From UBA4416 sp943362175 (GTDB lineage Bacteria; Bacteroidota; Bacteroidia; B-17B0; Aurantibacillaceae): DNA of 64,000 bases. A program made the translations under genes and the position numbers. The stretch's first letter is position 1; every line of letters starts with the position of its first letter. The notes below the pieces were generated by a model. The model made no database searches. It saw nothing but the letters and a program-made list of their open reading frames with translations, and was not told the origin of the DNA. Shown here one piece after another: positions 18,566-26,761 of the stretch. The stretch covers positions 1 through 64,000 of the forward strand of contig CALRIU020000025.1 in NCBI GenBank assembly GCA_943362175.1. Reading direction: 5' to 3'.

Positions 18566-18583
18566 AATTCACCTATGTGAATT
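18566..18583. promoter_or_regulatory. Putative Crp/Fnr-type operator AATTCAC-N4-GTGAATT
   Basis: This is a perfect 7-base inverted repeat with a 4-base spacer (AATTCAC CTAT GTGAATT). Its inner 5-N4-5 layout (TTCAC-N4-GTGAA) is that of Fnr-type sites. It overlaps the stop codon of the Crp/Fnr gene and precedes the tolC-like gene. A -7-like TACCTTTG lies between it and the tolC-like start. That it is the regulator's own target is inference. Confidence 0.5.
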
Positions 18584-19154
18584 AATAAATCTTATTGGCC
18601 AGCTTGGCCCGCACACGGCTTAAACTCTGGGGCTTGGCGCCTAAAAAAGAGGCGATATGCTGCAGGGGCGCTGTTTTAAAGAGCTCCACGTTTTGTGAGA
18701 TCAGGTGCAGGTAGCGGCTTTCGAGGCTATCGGTCTGAAATTCCTTTAAGCGCCCCACTGCCCTCAGGTAGGCTTTTTCGGCCATGGCCCTGGCTATACG
18801 TTCGATCCGGGGATGATCTTCGTACAGGGCTTCTACTTTCTTCTTGTCGAATTTCAGATAAACGGTTTCGGAAAGCGACTCCATAAAATGGTTGCTTTCC
18901 ACGCCTTTCAGATAGCTTTCATAGTCCACGGCAATATCTCCCGGCAGAAAAAAAGCGTAGGTAAAGTCATTGCCATCGATGATCCGGTAGGCACGCAGAA
19001 TGCCCTGCCGGATAAACCAGAACTCATTGAAGATCCTGTCGGCACCAAACAGCAGCTGGTTGGCAGGAACAACCACTTCCTTCCCCAGTGGAGCCAGGAG
19101 CCTGATCTCCGACTCCGACAGGCCAAATTCCTTTAAAAATGTGATGATCTCCAA
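18582..19154 (-). CDS. Crp/Fnr-family transcriptional regulator
   Basis: 190 aa. An N-terminal cyclic-nucleotide-binding-like beta-barrel (about residues 10-115) is followed by a short C-terminal helix-turn-helix (about 150-188, LQHIASFLGAKPQSLSRVRA). Such short Crp-like proteins are abundant in Bacteroidota and usually do not conserve the cAMP-binding residues. No Fe-S Cys cluster is visible, so it is not a classical oxygen sensor. It lies directly upstream of the exporter operon on the same strand, with a palindrome at the junction, so it is probably a local regulator of the exporter. Confidence 0.85.
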   Translation of the reverse strand: MEIITFLKEFGLSESEIRLLAPLGKEVVVPANQLLFGADRIFNEFWFIRQGILRAYRIIDGNDFTYAFFLPGDIAVDYESYLKGVESNHFMESLSETVYLKFDKKKVEALYEDHPRIERIARAMAEKAYLRAVGRLKEFQTDSLESRYLHLISQNVELFKTAPLQHIASFLGAKPQSLSRVRAKLANKIY

Positions 19155-19224
19155 GGTAACTGAATCTTAGCATAAATGTAACAATACTTTCTGATCCGCC
19201 CGCCAATCTTTCGAGGTACTAACG

Positions 19225-19254
19225 AAAAAACCCACTGCAATTGCAGTGGGTTTT
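19225..19254 (-). terminator. Rho-independent terminator of the alpha-oxoamine synthase gene
   Basis: CCCACTGCAATTGCAGTGGG is a perfect 20-base palindrome flanked by an A tract on the left (U tract in the minus-strand transcript). It lies 20 bases past the stop codon of 19275-20534. Confidence 0.88.
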
Positions 19255-19274
19255 AACATGATGGTATCGAATGA

Positions 19275-20534
19275 TTACAGTGCCTGTGAGAAGCCTTCAC
19301 GGATCTTATCCGCCGCATATTCTCCACCGTATAATTTGTCTTTGATTTTAGAGAAGCTCTCCACAGTATATTTTACATCTTCCAGCGTATGGGTTGCTGT
19401 AGGGATCAAACGCAGAATGATCATGCCTTTAGGGATTACCGGGTAAACTACCATAGAGCAGAAAATACCGAAGTTCTCCCGCAAGTCGATGACCATGTTG
19501 GTAGCTTCCGGAATAGAGCCGCGCATGTACACCGGTGTTACCATCGTGTTGGTGATCCCGATATCAAAGCCGGCATCCACCAGGCCTTTCTGAAGGGCGT
19601 TGGCAATCTCCCATAATTTGGTGCGGTATTCAGGGTGTTTGTTTAACAATTCCAGGCGTTTCAATAAGCCGTATACCAAAGGCATTGGCAGGGATTTCGC
19701 GAAGATCTGCGAGCGCATGTTATAGCGCAGGTAAGTGATGATCTCTTTGGTAGAGCTGATGAAGCCACCGATGAGGGCGAATGATTTGGCGAATGTACCG
19801 AAGTACACATCCACACCATCCTGACAGCCCTGCTGCTCCCCTGTTCCACCGCCGTTAGGGCCCATGGTGCCGATACCGTGCGCATCGTCCACAAATAAGC
19901 GGAAATTATATTTTTTCTTCAGATCAACGAGCTCTTTCAGCTTGCCCTGTGTACCACGCATCCCGAATACGCCTTCTGTGATCACGAGGATACCGCCTCC
20001 TGTTGTTTCCACCAGTTTTTTAGCGCGCTCCAGCTGCTTTTCGCAATCTTCGATGTCGTTGTGCTTGAACACAAAGCGCTTACCCATGTGCAGGCGCACA
20101 CCGTCGAGGATACAGGCGTGGCTTTCGGCGTCGTAAACGATCACGTCCCTTCTGTCTACCAGGGAATCGATGGCTGACACCATGGCCTGGTAACCGAAAT
20201 TGCACAGGATTGTATCTTCTTTCTGAACCAGCTTCGACAGGCCTCTTTCCAGCTCTTCGTGCAGATCGGAGTTTCCGCTCATCATCCGGGCGCCCATGGG
20301 CAGGGCCAGACCGAATTTAGCAGCACCTTCCGCGTCGGCTTGTCTTACTTCCGGATGGTTTGCCAGGCCCAGGTAATTGTTTAAGCTCCAGTTCAACAGT
20401 GGCTTGCCCCTGAAATTCATGTGAGGCCCAATATCACCTTCCAGTTTTGGAAATGTAAAATAACCATGTGATTCTTTGGAGTGCTCACCAATCGGCCCCA
20501 TGTTTTGCTTGATCTTCTCGAAGATATCTTTCAT
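19275..20534 (-). CDS. Alpha-oxoamine synthase family PLP enzyme (serine palmitoyltransferase/KBL/AONS-like)
   Basis: 419 aa. This fold-type I PLP enzyme family condenses an amino acid with an acyl-CoA, releasing CO2 and CoA. Visible motifs are the N-terminal LNWSLNNYLGLANHPEV, the glycine-rich GARMMSGNSDLHEELE, DDAHGIGTMG (PLP-contacting Asp and His) and the Schiff-base Lys in GTFAKSFALIGGF. The product could be 3-ketosphinganine (sphingolipids are common in this phylum), 2-amino-3-ketobutyrate or the biotin precursor. No biotin or threonine-degradation genes are nearby, which slightly favours the sphingolipid role, but specificity is not proven. A -7-like element CAAAAGTA (plus strand, 20588-20595) lies upstream. 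Confidence 0.85.
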   Translation of the reverse strand: MKDIFEKIKQNMGPIGEHSKESHGYFTFPKLEGDIGPHMNFRGKPLLNWSLNNYLGLANHPEVRQADAEGAAKFGLALPMGARMMSGNSDLHEELERGLSKLVQKEDTILCNFGYQAMVSAIDSLVDRRDVIVYDAESHACILDGVRLHMGKRFVFKHNDIEDCEKQLERAKKLVETTGGGILVITEGVFGMRGTQGKLKELVDLKKKYNFRLFVDDAHGIGTMGPNGGGTGEQQGCQDGVDVYFGTFAKSFALIGGFISSTKEIITYLRYNMRSQIFAKSLPMPLVYGLLKRLELLNKHPEYRTKLWEIANALQKGLVDAGFDIGITNTMVTPVYMRGSIPEATNMVIDLRENFGIFCSMVVYPVIPKGMIILRLIPTATHTLEDVKYTVESFSKIKDKLYGGEYAADKIREGFSQAL

Positions 20535-20601
20535 ATCAATTATTGAATTTGTGAATTACGAATTAAGGCGTTGTATTTTTTAAGCTGCAAAAGTAATAAA
20601 A

Positions 20602-21375
20602 TTATATGATTTTTTTGATGACCCTGAGCATGTGCGAGTACTTTTTAGTGTCGGAATGGAAAATCCCGTAATGGTCGAACTTATCGACACGAACACTTCC
20701 GCTGGCGTGGATAATCTGCTGATTATCAAGCACTATCCCTACATGAACAATATTTCCCAGGTCATTATCAAAAAAAGCGAGGTCTCCGGGCTCTGCCTCC
20801 TCCACGAAACTCAGGGGCGAGCCGAACTCTACCTGCTGGCTGGCATCACGTGGCAGCTTATAGCCATTGAGCTTGTATACAAGCTGCACAAAGCCGGAGC
20901 AATCAATCCCGAAGGGGCTGCGCCCCCCCCAAAGGTAAGGCGCGTTTAAAAACAGGTAAGCCGTATCGATCAGCTCCTTCACCGGTTTTTGCTCCCCGGC
21001 ATTGATGACCTGCCCTTCGAATAGAAAGCGATGGCCGCCGACCCGGCACACCTGGTCTTTTAAGCCGGGCAGAACGGCGCCGATGGTAAGCGGAAATACG
21101 GAATGGGTATCCTGGTTGCTAATTACCTGGATGAGCTCGGAGCTTAACCTACTGCCTTCGTATTCCTTAACATCAGCTGCGGGGAGCGGCGTGTGCTGCT
21201 TAGCGCTGATCCAGCAGGGATAGCGATCGTAGGAGGTAACCACGGAAAGCCAGTCTTCCCTGTCCTCCACAACTTCATAGGTTTCGCCGAACAACAATTG
21301 CGTCACCATTTCGCTGGTGCCGGCAGGTTCTTTCCGGCAAGGGACAATACTCAGAGAGCAGATTCCAAAACTCAT
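20602..21375 (-). CDS. NlpC/P60 family cell-wall peptidase with N-terminal SH3 region
   Basis: 257 aa from the Met at 21375; the frame continues 13 codons upstream to 21414, but that extension looks non-functional. The N-terminal half is an SH3b-like region (LSIVPCRKEP ... VVEDREDWLSVV). The C-terminal half is the C40 peptidase domain: GIDCSGFVQLVYKLNGYKLP with the nucleophilic Cys, and the catalytic His in NIVHVGIVLD, followed by IIHASG. The family cleaves gamma-D-glutamyl-diamino acid bonds of peptidoglycan peptides. There is no clear signal peptide, so it may act on imported muropeptides in the cytoplasm, as dipeptidyl-peptidase VI does. It is divergent from the ABC exporter gene. Confidence 0.88.
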   Translation of the reverse strand: MSFGICSLSIVPCRKEPAGTSEMVTQLLFGETYEVVEDREDWLSVVTSYDRYPCWISAKQHTPLPAADVKEYEGSRLSSELIQVISNQDTHSVFPLTIGAVLPGLKDQVCRVGGHRFLFEGQVINAGEQKPVKELIDTAYLFLNAPYLWGGRSPFGIDCSGFVQLVYKLNGYKLPRDASQQVEFGSPLSFVEEAEPGDLAFFDNDLGNIVHVGIVLDNQQIIHASGSVRVDKFDHYGIFHSDTKKYSHMLRVIKKII

Positions 21376-21481
21376 CAGGTAAATGTAAAACTTTGAGAAG
21401 CATCTATCAAGCACAGAAACATTTAGTTATTCACCACCCATTATTAATTCAAATTTTACGTTCTGTGTTAAACAATAACCG

Positions 21482-21489
21482 TAATTTTG
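21482..21489 (+). promoter_or_regulatory. -7 promoter element of the ABC exporter gene
   Basis: TAATTTTG matches TAnnTTTG and lies 42 bases upstream of the ATG at 21532. Since the longest open frame begins at 21487, inside this element, the true start is more likely 21532. Confidence 0.45.
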
Positions 21490-21531
21490 CTGTTTTCAGC
21501 ACACATTGATCATCTTTTTCTCTCTTTTTCT

Positions 21532-23304
21532 ATGAAAATTCTTTATTCCTATCTTAAGCAACATAAAAATCTTCTTTTTTTGGCCTTAGTCCTGGCAACC
21601 ATCAACCAGTGTTTTTCTCTTTGCGACTCCATTATTACCGGGAAACTCATCAATAAGTTCAGCGCGGCGCACGATGAACCCGGAAGCAGCTGGTACTGGC
21701 GCATCGGCGCTACCCAATCCGAATTTATGAGCAACCTGATCGTCTTTATCGGGCTATCTATTGGCGCCGCTTTTATGTCGCGCGTGGCCAAAAACTTCCA
21801 GGATTATTTCACCAACATCATCATTCAGCGTACCGGTGCCCAGATGTATACCGACGGCATCAAAAAGGCCTTATCACTTCCGTACAAGGATTTCGAAGAC
21901 CAGCGCAGCGGCGAAACCCTGGGCAAGCTCCAGAAGGTAAAATCGGATACGGAGAAGTTTGTCAACCTCTTCATTTCCCTGGTATTCCAGTCCATCATCG
22001 GGATCGTCTTCGTCTTCATTTATGCCATCAATATCCACTGGCTCCTGGGGCCTTTATACTTATGCACGGTGCCTATCATTGCCGTGGTGAGTTCTTTCCT
22101 GGGGAAGAAAATCAAAAAGATCTCCAAGGAAATTTTAGGAGAGACCACGGCCCTGGCCGGTGCTACCACCGAATCGCTGCGTAACATTGAACTGGTGAAA
22201 AGCCTCGGCCTGATTGAACAGGAAGAGAAGCGCTTGAATGCCACCACGCTTAAGATCCTGGGCCTGGAGCTCAAGAAGGTGCGTTTCGTCCGCTCCCTCA
22301 GCTTTATACAGGGCACCACCGTACACCTGGTGCGTAGCGCGCTCATTTTCTGCCTCTATTGCTTTGTTTTCAACGGCATCATTAAAGTGGGCGACCTCAT
22401 TACGCTGATGTTCTTCTCCTTCTTTATCTTCAACCCGTTGCAGGAATTGGGGAATATGATTGCGGTGTATAACGAGACCAAGGTGAGCATGGACAATTTT
22501 GCGAAGCTGGTCAACTCTCCTTCCGAAGAAGTGCCTGAATCTCCTTCTAAACTGGGCGATATCAAAGACGTGCATTACGAAAATGTCTCCTTCGGGCATA
22601 ACGAGAAGAACGGCTACGCGGTGCAGAACATCAATATCCACATCAACAGCGGCGAAACGGTTGCCTTTGTAGGACCGAGCGGCAGCGGAAAAACCACGCT
22701 GGTGAAATTACTGTTAGGCCTTTACAAACCGAATGTCGGTAAAGTTTTATACAACAATATCGAATCTACAGATATCAACCTGACCGAGCTGCGTCGCCAG
22801 CTGGGCCTGGTATCGCAGGATTCGCAACTATTCAGCGGTACCATCAAAGACAACCTGTTGTTTACCAAACCGAACGCCACCGACGAAGAGGTGATCGAAG
22901 TACTGACGAAAGCGGCCTGCAATCCCTTACTGAACCGCGCGTCTGACGGCATTTACACCACCATCGGCGAAGGCGGCATTAAGCTCAGCGGCGGCGAAAA
23001 GCAGCGTTTGTCCATTGCCCGTGCCTTATTAAGACATCCGAACCTGCTGATCTTCGACGAGGCCACCTCTGCCCTCGATTCTATCACGGAAGAAGAGATC
23101 ACCAAAACCATCCGCGATATTTCCTCCAGGCAAAACCAGATCACGGTACTGATCGCTCACCGCTTGTCGACCATTATGCACGCCGATAAGATCTATGTCC
23201 TGGAACAGGGCAAGGTCATCGAGGAAGGAAAACATGATGACCTCCTGGCGGAGAAAGGCCTGTACTACGCGATGTGGAGGCAGCAGATCGGGGAAAGGAA
23301 ATAG
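21532..23304 (+). CDS. ABC transporter with fused permease and ATP-binding domains (type I exporter)
   Basis: 590 aa from the ATG at 21532 (MKILYSYLKQHK). The N-terminal half has six transmembrane helices of the ABC exporter fold (about residues 1-310). The C-terminal half is the ATPase, with Walker A GPSGSGKTT, signature LSGGEKQR, Walker B LLIFDEATSALD and switch His in LIAHRLST. It should work as a homodimer exporting a lipid, drug or peptide. There is no peptidase C39 domain and no neighbouring substrate gene. The frame extends upstream to 21487, but the shorter start fits the family and the promoter. Confidence 0.93.
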   Translation: MKILYSYLKQHKNLLFLALVLATINQCFSLCDSIITGKLINKFSAAHDEPGSSWYWRIGATQSEFMSNLIVFIGLSIGAAFMSRVAKNFQDYFTNIIIQRTGAQMYTDGIKKALSLPYKDFEDQRSGETLGKLQKVKSDTEKFVNLFISLVFQSIIGIVFVFIYAINIHWLLGPLYLCTVPIIAVVSSFLGKKIKKISKEILGETTALAGATTESLRNIELVKSLGLIEQEEKRLNATTLKILGLELKKVRFVRSLSFIQGTTVHLVRSALIFCLYCFVFNGIIKVGDLITLMFFSFFIFNPLQELGNMIAVYNETKVSMDNFAKLVNSPSEEVPESPSKLGDIKDVHYENVSFGHNEKNGYAVQNINIHINSGETVAFVGPSGSGKTTLVKLLLGLYKPNVGKVLYNNIESTDINLTELRRQLGLVSQDSQLFSGTIKDNLLFTKPNATDEEVIEVLTKAACNPLLNRASDGIYTTIGEGGIKLSGGEKQRLSIARALLRHPNLLIFDEATSALDSITEEEITKTIRDISSRQNQITVLIAHRLSTIMHADKIYVLEQGKVIEEGKHDDLLAEKGLYYAMWRQQIGERK

Positions 23305-23346
23305 TTCTATGCGGACTTCGGGATACCCGCCAGGTTCTGTTACGGA

Positions 23347-23405
23347 CTTCGACTCCGCTCAGTCCACAATAGCGGCTAAATGACGGCGGCTGAGCGTAGC
23401 CGAAG
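23347..23405. repeat. CTTCGACTCCGCTCAG short repeat, inverted pair
   Basis: CTTCGACTCCGCTCAG at 23347-23362 and CTGAGCGTAGCCGAAG at 23390-23405 form an imperfect inverted pair. They lie between the convergent ABC exporter gene and the small secreted protein gene. It is the same repeat family as at 7707-7814 and 4049-4064. The hairpin could serve as a terminator. Confidence 0.65.
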
Positions 23406-23410
23406 CCCCG

Positions 23411-23881
23411 TCATTCCGCAAACATCACCAGCATGGGCTCCTCGATGGTATAAACTCCCTCGTTTCCCATTACAAAAAAAGGAACCTTCACGGTAAAGGT
23501 ATTGTTGATGAGCAAATTGACCTGTATCATGATCTTGCCTTTGACCTTACTGTCATAATAAGCCGTGTTGGAAGACGTATAGCTCTCATATTTCACTTCG
23601 ATATCGTCGCTGCCGGCAAAGTCCCGGAGCTCCTTCGACATGTCGGAAAAGGCGTCGGTGAAGGGTTTGACGAGCTTCAGGGTATCTGATTTGCTTTTCA
23701 GTTTTTTGCCTTTGCTGATGACAGGAAGGTTGAGCAGGGAAAGGTAGTAGGCGGAGTCTTTGAGGCTGACGGCTTCGAAATTTTTCATCAGCAGGCTATC
23801 GATGCTTTTGAACATGGGCTGCGCCGGGGATGCAGAGGCCAGGAGGCAAAAGAGAATGAGGCTATAGATTCCGGACTTCAT
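23411..23881 (-). CDS. Small secreted protein of unknown function
   Basis: 156 aa. It has a signal peptide (about residues 1-20, ASASPAQ/P). The mature part is about 135 aa and mixed alpha/beta, with an N-terminal helix (IDSLLMKNFEAVSLKDSAYY) and strand-rich C-terminal half. It has no Cys and no motif I recognise; the layout resembles small SnoaL/NTF2-like secreted domains, but that is only an impression. The ATG overlaps the end of the glycosyltransferase gene by 20 bases, so it is translated from the same mRNA. Confidence 0.75.
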   Translation of the reverse strand: MKSGIYSLILFCLLASASPAQPMFKSIDSLLMKNFEAVSLKDSAYYLSLLNLPVISKGKKLKSKSDTLKLVKPFTDAFSDMSKELRDFAGSDDIEVKYESYTSSNTAYYDSKVKGKIMIQVNLLINNTFTVKVPFFVMGNEGVYTIEEPMLVMFAE

Positions 23882-25016
23882 TGAACAGTGTCACCAGTTT
23901 TTGTTTTTCCTGCGGCCAGTTATTTTGCAAAGCGGCCTGTTGCGTATTGCTCCTGCACAGCGTATAAGCCTCCGAATCCAGGAAGGACCCGATCTGGCTG
24001 GCAATATGCTCCGGGTCATGATTTTCAATAAATGTGCCAATGTTGTAGCGTGTCACCAGGCGTTCAATTTCAGGCAAACGGGAGGCCAGTACCGGGATGC
24101 CGGCATGGATGTAATCAAACACCTTATTGGGCAGGCTAAAATGGTAGTTCAGGTTGGTATCCTTGTCAATGGTCACACCCAGGTCGGCATTCAGGGTATA
24201 TTTCCTGAGCTCAGAAGCCGGTAGTTTCCCAACGAACATGACATTGTGTGTTAGCTCAAACCGCGCCACATATTCTTTAAGTTGTGCAATCACGTCCCCA
24301 CTTCCAACAATGAGCAGGAGGTAGCGGTGATCGAGGTAGCGGAAGGCTTCCACCAGCTCTTCGGCGCCCCGCTGCACGTTGATTCCCGCGCCCTGGAGAA
24401 TGATGATCTTCCTGTCTTCGGGAAGCCCCAGGTCTTTCCTGTTTTTTAAATGATCCGGTTTCCGGTAGTCGGGAATATTCCTCACCGCAATGAAAGGCAC
24501 CTTGTATTTCTCTTTAAAATAAGCGGCGATGCTCTCATTCACCGTAACAGCATAGCTCAGCTTTGGCACAATCCACCTTTCGAGACGCTCCCAGATTCGT
24601 TTCTTCGCAGGATTAGCCTGCAACTCCGGAACTTCACAAAAGATCTCGTGGCTGTCGTATACCAGCGGAATGCCTTTTAGCTTTGAAACGAGGTAGTTCG
24701 GCCCGAGGGTATCGAGGTCGTTGGCCAGCAGAAGGTCGGCTTTGCGAAACAATAACACGAAGAACAAACGCAGGTTAAAAAAGAAATAGAATTGCGGTCC
24801 CTGCTCGAAGAGCAGCTTCATGCGCTTACAGGGATAGGCTCGCGCCGCCAATGGCTGTGAGCTTTTTTGCTCGCGTCCTACGAGCAGCACGTCATAGCCC
24901 AGCTCCGTCAGTACATCGCAGCTGCGTGCCACGCGCTGATCGGTGGACAGGTCGTTGATGACGGACACAATCACCCGGGGCCTGTAAGCTGTGCTATCGT
25001 GATTGGCATTGGCCAT
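23862..25016 (-). CDS. Glycosyltransferase, GT4-like
   Basis: 384 aa. It has a GT-B fold with two Rossmann-like halves. The N-terminal half (about 12-185) contains LSTDQRVARS, the typical acceptor-side start of this Bacteroidota group. The C-terminal half contains ILQGAGINVQRGAEELVEAF and the donor-binding region NKVFDYIHAGIPVLASRLPE. It probably transfers a nucleotide-activated sugar in surface polysaccharide synthesis, in the cytoplasm at the inner membrane. A nucleotide-sugar dehydratase gene (26762-28648) lies nearby on the same strand, which fits polysaccharide or lipopolysaccharide synthesis, although there is no full gene cluster. Confidence 0.88.
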   Translation of the reverse strand: MANANHDSTAYRPRVIVSVINDLSTDQRVARSCDVLTELGYDVLLVGREQKSSQPLAARAYPCKRMKLLFEQGPQFYFFFNLRLFFVLLFRKADLLLANDLDTLGPNYLVSKLKGIPLVYDSHEIFCEVPELQANPAKKRIWERLERWIVPKLSYAVTVNESIAAYFKEKYKVPFIAVRNIPDYRKPDHLKNRKDLGLPEDRKIIILQGAGINVQRGAEELVEAFRYLDHRYLLLIVGSGDVIAQLKEYVARFELTHNVMFVGKLPASELRKYTLNADLGVTIDKDTNLNYHFSLPNKVFDYIHAGIPVLASRLPEIERLVTRYNIGTFIENHDPEHIASQIGSFLDSEAYTLCRSNTQQAALQNNWPQEKQKLVTLFNEVRNL

Positions 25017-25035
25017 GTGTGTGTGTCGTTTGGGC

Positions 25036-25082
25036 TAAAGCCCGGATTTGTGTGTTGTATATAGAACCCGGAAAATCCGGGC
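25036..25082 (-). terminator. Hairpin downstream of the alkaline phosphatase gene
   Basis: AAGCCCGGATTT (25036-25047) pairs with AAATCCGGGCTT (25071-25082), with a 23-base loop. It lies 7 bases past the stop of the phosphatase gene on the minus strand. There is no U tract, so it is either a weak terminator or another copy of a palindromic intergenic repeat; the adjoining GGGCTAAAGCCC is itself a palindrome. Confidence 0.5.
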
Positions 25083-25089
25083 TTGTCAT

Positions 25090-26727
25090 TTACTTCATGA
25101 ACAGGTCTTCCAGGGGCTTTCCGGTAGTTCCATTGGGGAATGACATGTGCAGCATCATGGAAACGGTTGGGGCAATATCCACCACATTGACTTTTTTCAC
25201 CGAGCTGCCTTTGGAAATTCCGGAACCGTAGAAGATCACCGGCACGTGCGTGTCGTAGCTGTAGGAAGCCCCGTGTGTGGTGCCTTTGCTCATGTATTCC
25301 ATCCAGGCCGGGTTGTAGGAGAATGCCACATTGCCGCTGCGCACATGGTTATAGCCTTTCTGGATCAGGTACTTGAAGGAGTTGTCGGTAAAATTCTCAT
25401 ACCGCAGCACATCCGAAGGATACGCTTCCGCCACGCCTTTGATACCCAACAGGTAATCGGCCAGCTTATGCTCTACCGCTGTCCTCTCTAATTTCAGTGC
25501 CGCTATTTTACTTTCGTTCAAAAACACCTGCTGGTTCACCATACGGGAGATCAGGCTATCACCAAACAGCGACTGACAGTAGGTTTTCAGCATTTTTTCC
25601 AATTCGCCTTCATTGATGTAACCGCCCGGAATTTTCAGGTCTTTCAGGTGGGCCGGTACATCGCAGGCACCATGGTCGGCCGTGAGAAAGATCATGTAAT
25701 TGTCCCTTCCGACCGTTTCGTCCAGTGTTTTTAATAATTCCTCAAGGTCCTTATCGAGGCGCAGGTATACATCCTCCACTTCCACACTACGCGGCCCATA
25801 GTAATGCCCTACGTAATCGGTGGATGAGAAGCTCACACAAAGCATATCGGTTTGCTTTCCCTTGCCCAGGTTTTCTGCCTTCAGGCAGGCGATGGCGAGG
25901 TCTTTGGTAATGGTGTTGCCATAAGGCGTCGACTTTAAGATCTCATAATCATTGGCTGCCAGCTGCTTGCTGTACTCGTAAGGAAAAACAGCCGTGTCTT
26001 TTTTATTGGGCGCCTTTTCATAATTGTTCTTATCGGCAATGCTTTCTTCGTATGTATTTAACGGATACAGGGTGTTCCAGCCTTTCAGCAGGTATTCGCG
26101 GGCCAGCTGCTTATTGTTGAATTCCGTGAGCCATGCCGGAAGCTCATTCACATAATGCGAGCTCGAAATGAATTTACCGATGCTGCCATCGAACCAGAAG
26201 GCGGCATTGGCGCTATGGCCTGCGGGTAAGATCGAGCTGCGGTCTTTCAGCGAAATACCAAACACTTTGGCCTGCTGGCCGGTGGCGAGTTTCAGCTCAT
26301 CGCCAATCGTTGTGACGAGCATGTTCTTCGGCGACATCAGTCCTGCTTTGCTTTGTGTGCCAACAGGCTTTACGTTTTTGTCATCCGTGCAATAGATCAT
26401 CTGGCCGGTTTCCTTATTATACCAATCGTTGGATATGATACCGTGTGTGGCCGGGCTGGTGCCTGTGTATATGGAAGCATGGCCCGGACCGGTGTACGTC
26501 GGCACATAGTTGTAATGGGCATTCCTGAAAAAATACCCGTCGTTGATCAGCCGTTTAAAGCCGCCGTTCCCATATTTATTCCAGTAACGGTAAATGTAAT
26601 CGTGGCGCATCTGGTCTACAACGATCCCTACCACCAGCCGGGGCTGTTTGAGCTCCGGGCTGTTGCCTGATTTTTTTTGAGCGAAAATAAACTGGGAAAG
26701 AAATAAAAGGACAAGAATTTTTTTCAT
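25090..26727 (-). CDS. pafA: PafA-type alkaline phosphatase
   Basis: 545 aa from the second Met (26727), which starts a clear signal peptide (MKKILVLLFLSQFIFAQ); the frame extends 7 codons further upstream. It belongs to the alkaline phosphatase superfamily and resembles PafA of Elizabethkingia along its whole length. VVGIVVDQMRHDYIYRYW opens the catalytic domain, YVPTYTGPGHASIYTGT contains the nucleophilic Thr, and NDWYNKE the conserved Asn. GISLKDRSSILPAGH contains the Lys-x-Arg pair that in PafA gives specificity for phosphate monoesters. TADHGACD and THGASYSYDTHVPVIF hold the zinc ligands. It is a periplasmic enzyme that frees phosphate from organic monoesters. No Pho-box-like element was recognised. 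Confidence 0.9.
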   Translation of the reverse strand: MKKILVLLFLSQFIFAQKKSGNSPELKQPRLVVGIVVDQMRHDYIYRYWNKYGNGGFKRLINDGYFFRNAHYNYVPTYTGPGHASIYTGTSPATHGIISNDWYNKETGQMIYCTDDKNVKPVGTQSKAGLMSPKNMLVTTIGDELKLATGQQAKVFGISLKDRSSILPAGHSANAAFWFDGSIGKFISSSHYVNELPAWLTEFNNKQLAREYLLKGWNTLYPLNTYEESIADKNNYEKAPNKKDTAVFPYEYSKQLAANDYEILKSTPYGNTITKDLAIACLKAENLGKGKQTDMLCVSFSSTDYVGHYYGPRSVEVEDVYLRLDKDLEELLKTLDETVGRDNYMIFLTADHGACDVPAHLKDLKIPGGYINEGELEKMLKTYCQSLFGDSLISRMVNQQVFLNESKIAALKLERTAVEHKLADYLLGIKGVAEAYPSDVLRYENFTDNSFKYLIQKGYNHVRSGNVAFSYNPAWMEYMSKGTTHGASYSYDTHVPVIFYGSGISKGSSVKKVNVVDIAPTVSMMLHMSFPNGTTGKPLEDLFMK

Positions 26728-26761
26728 AATCGTGTATAGCGGTAACACGCGTTACCTGTTT

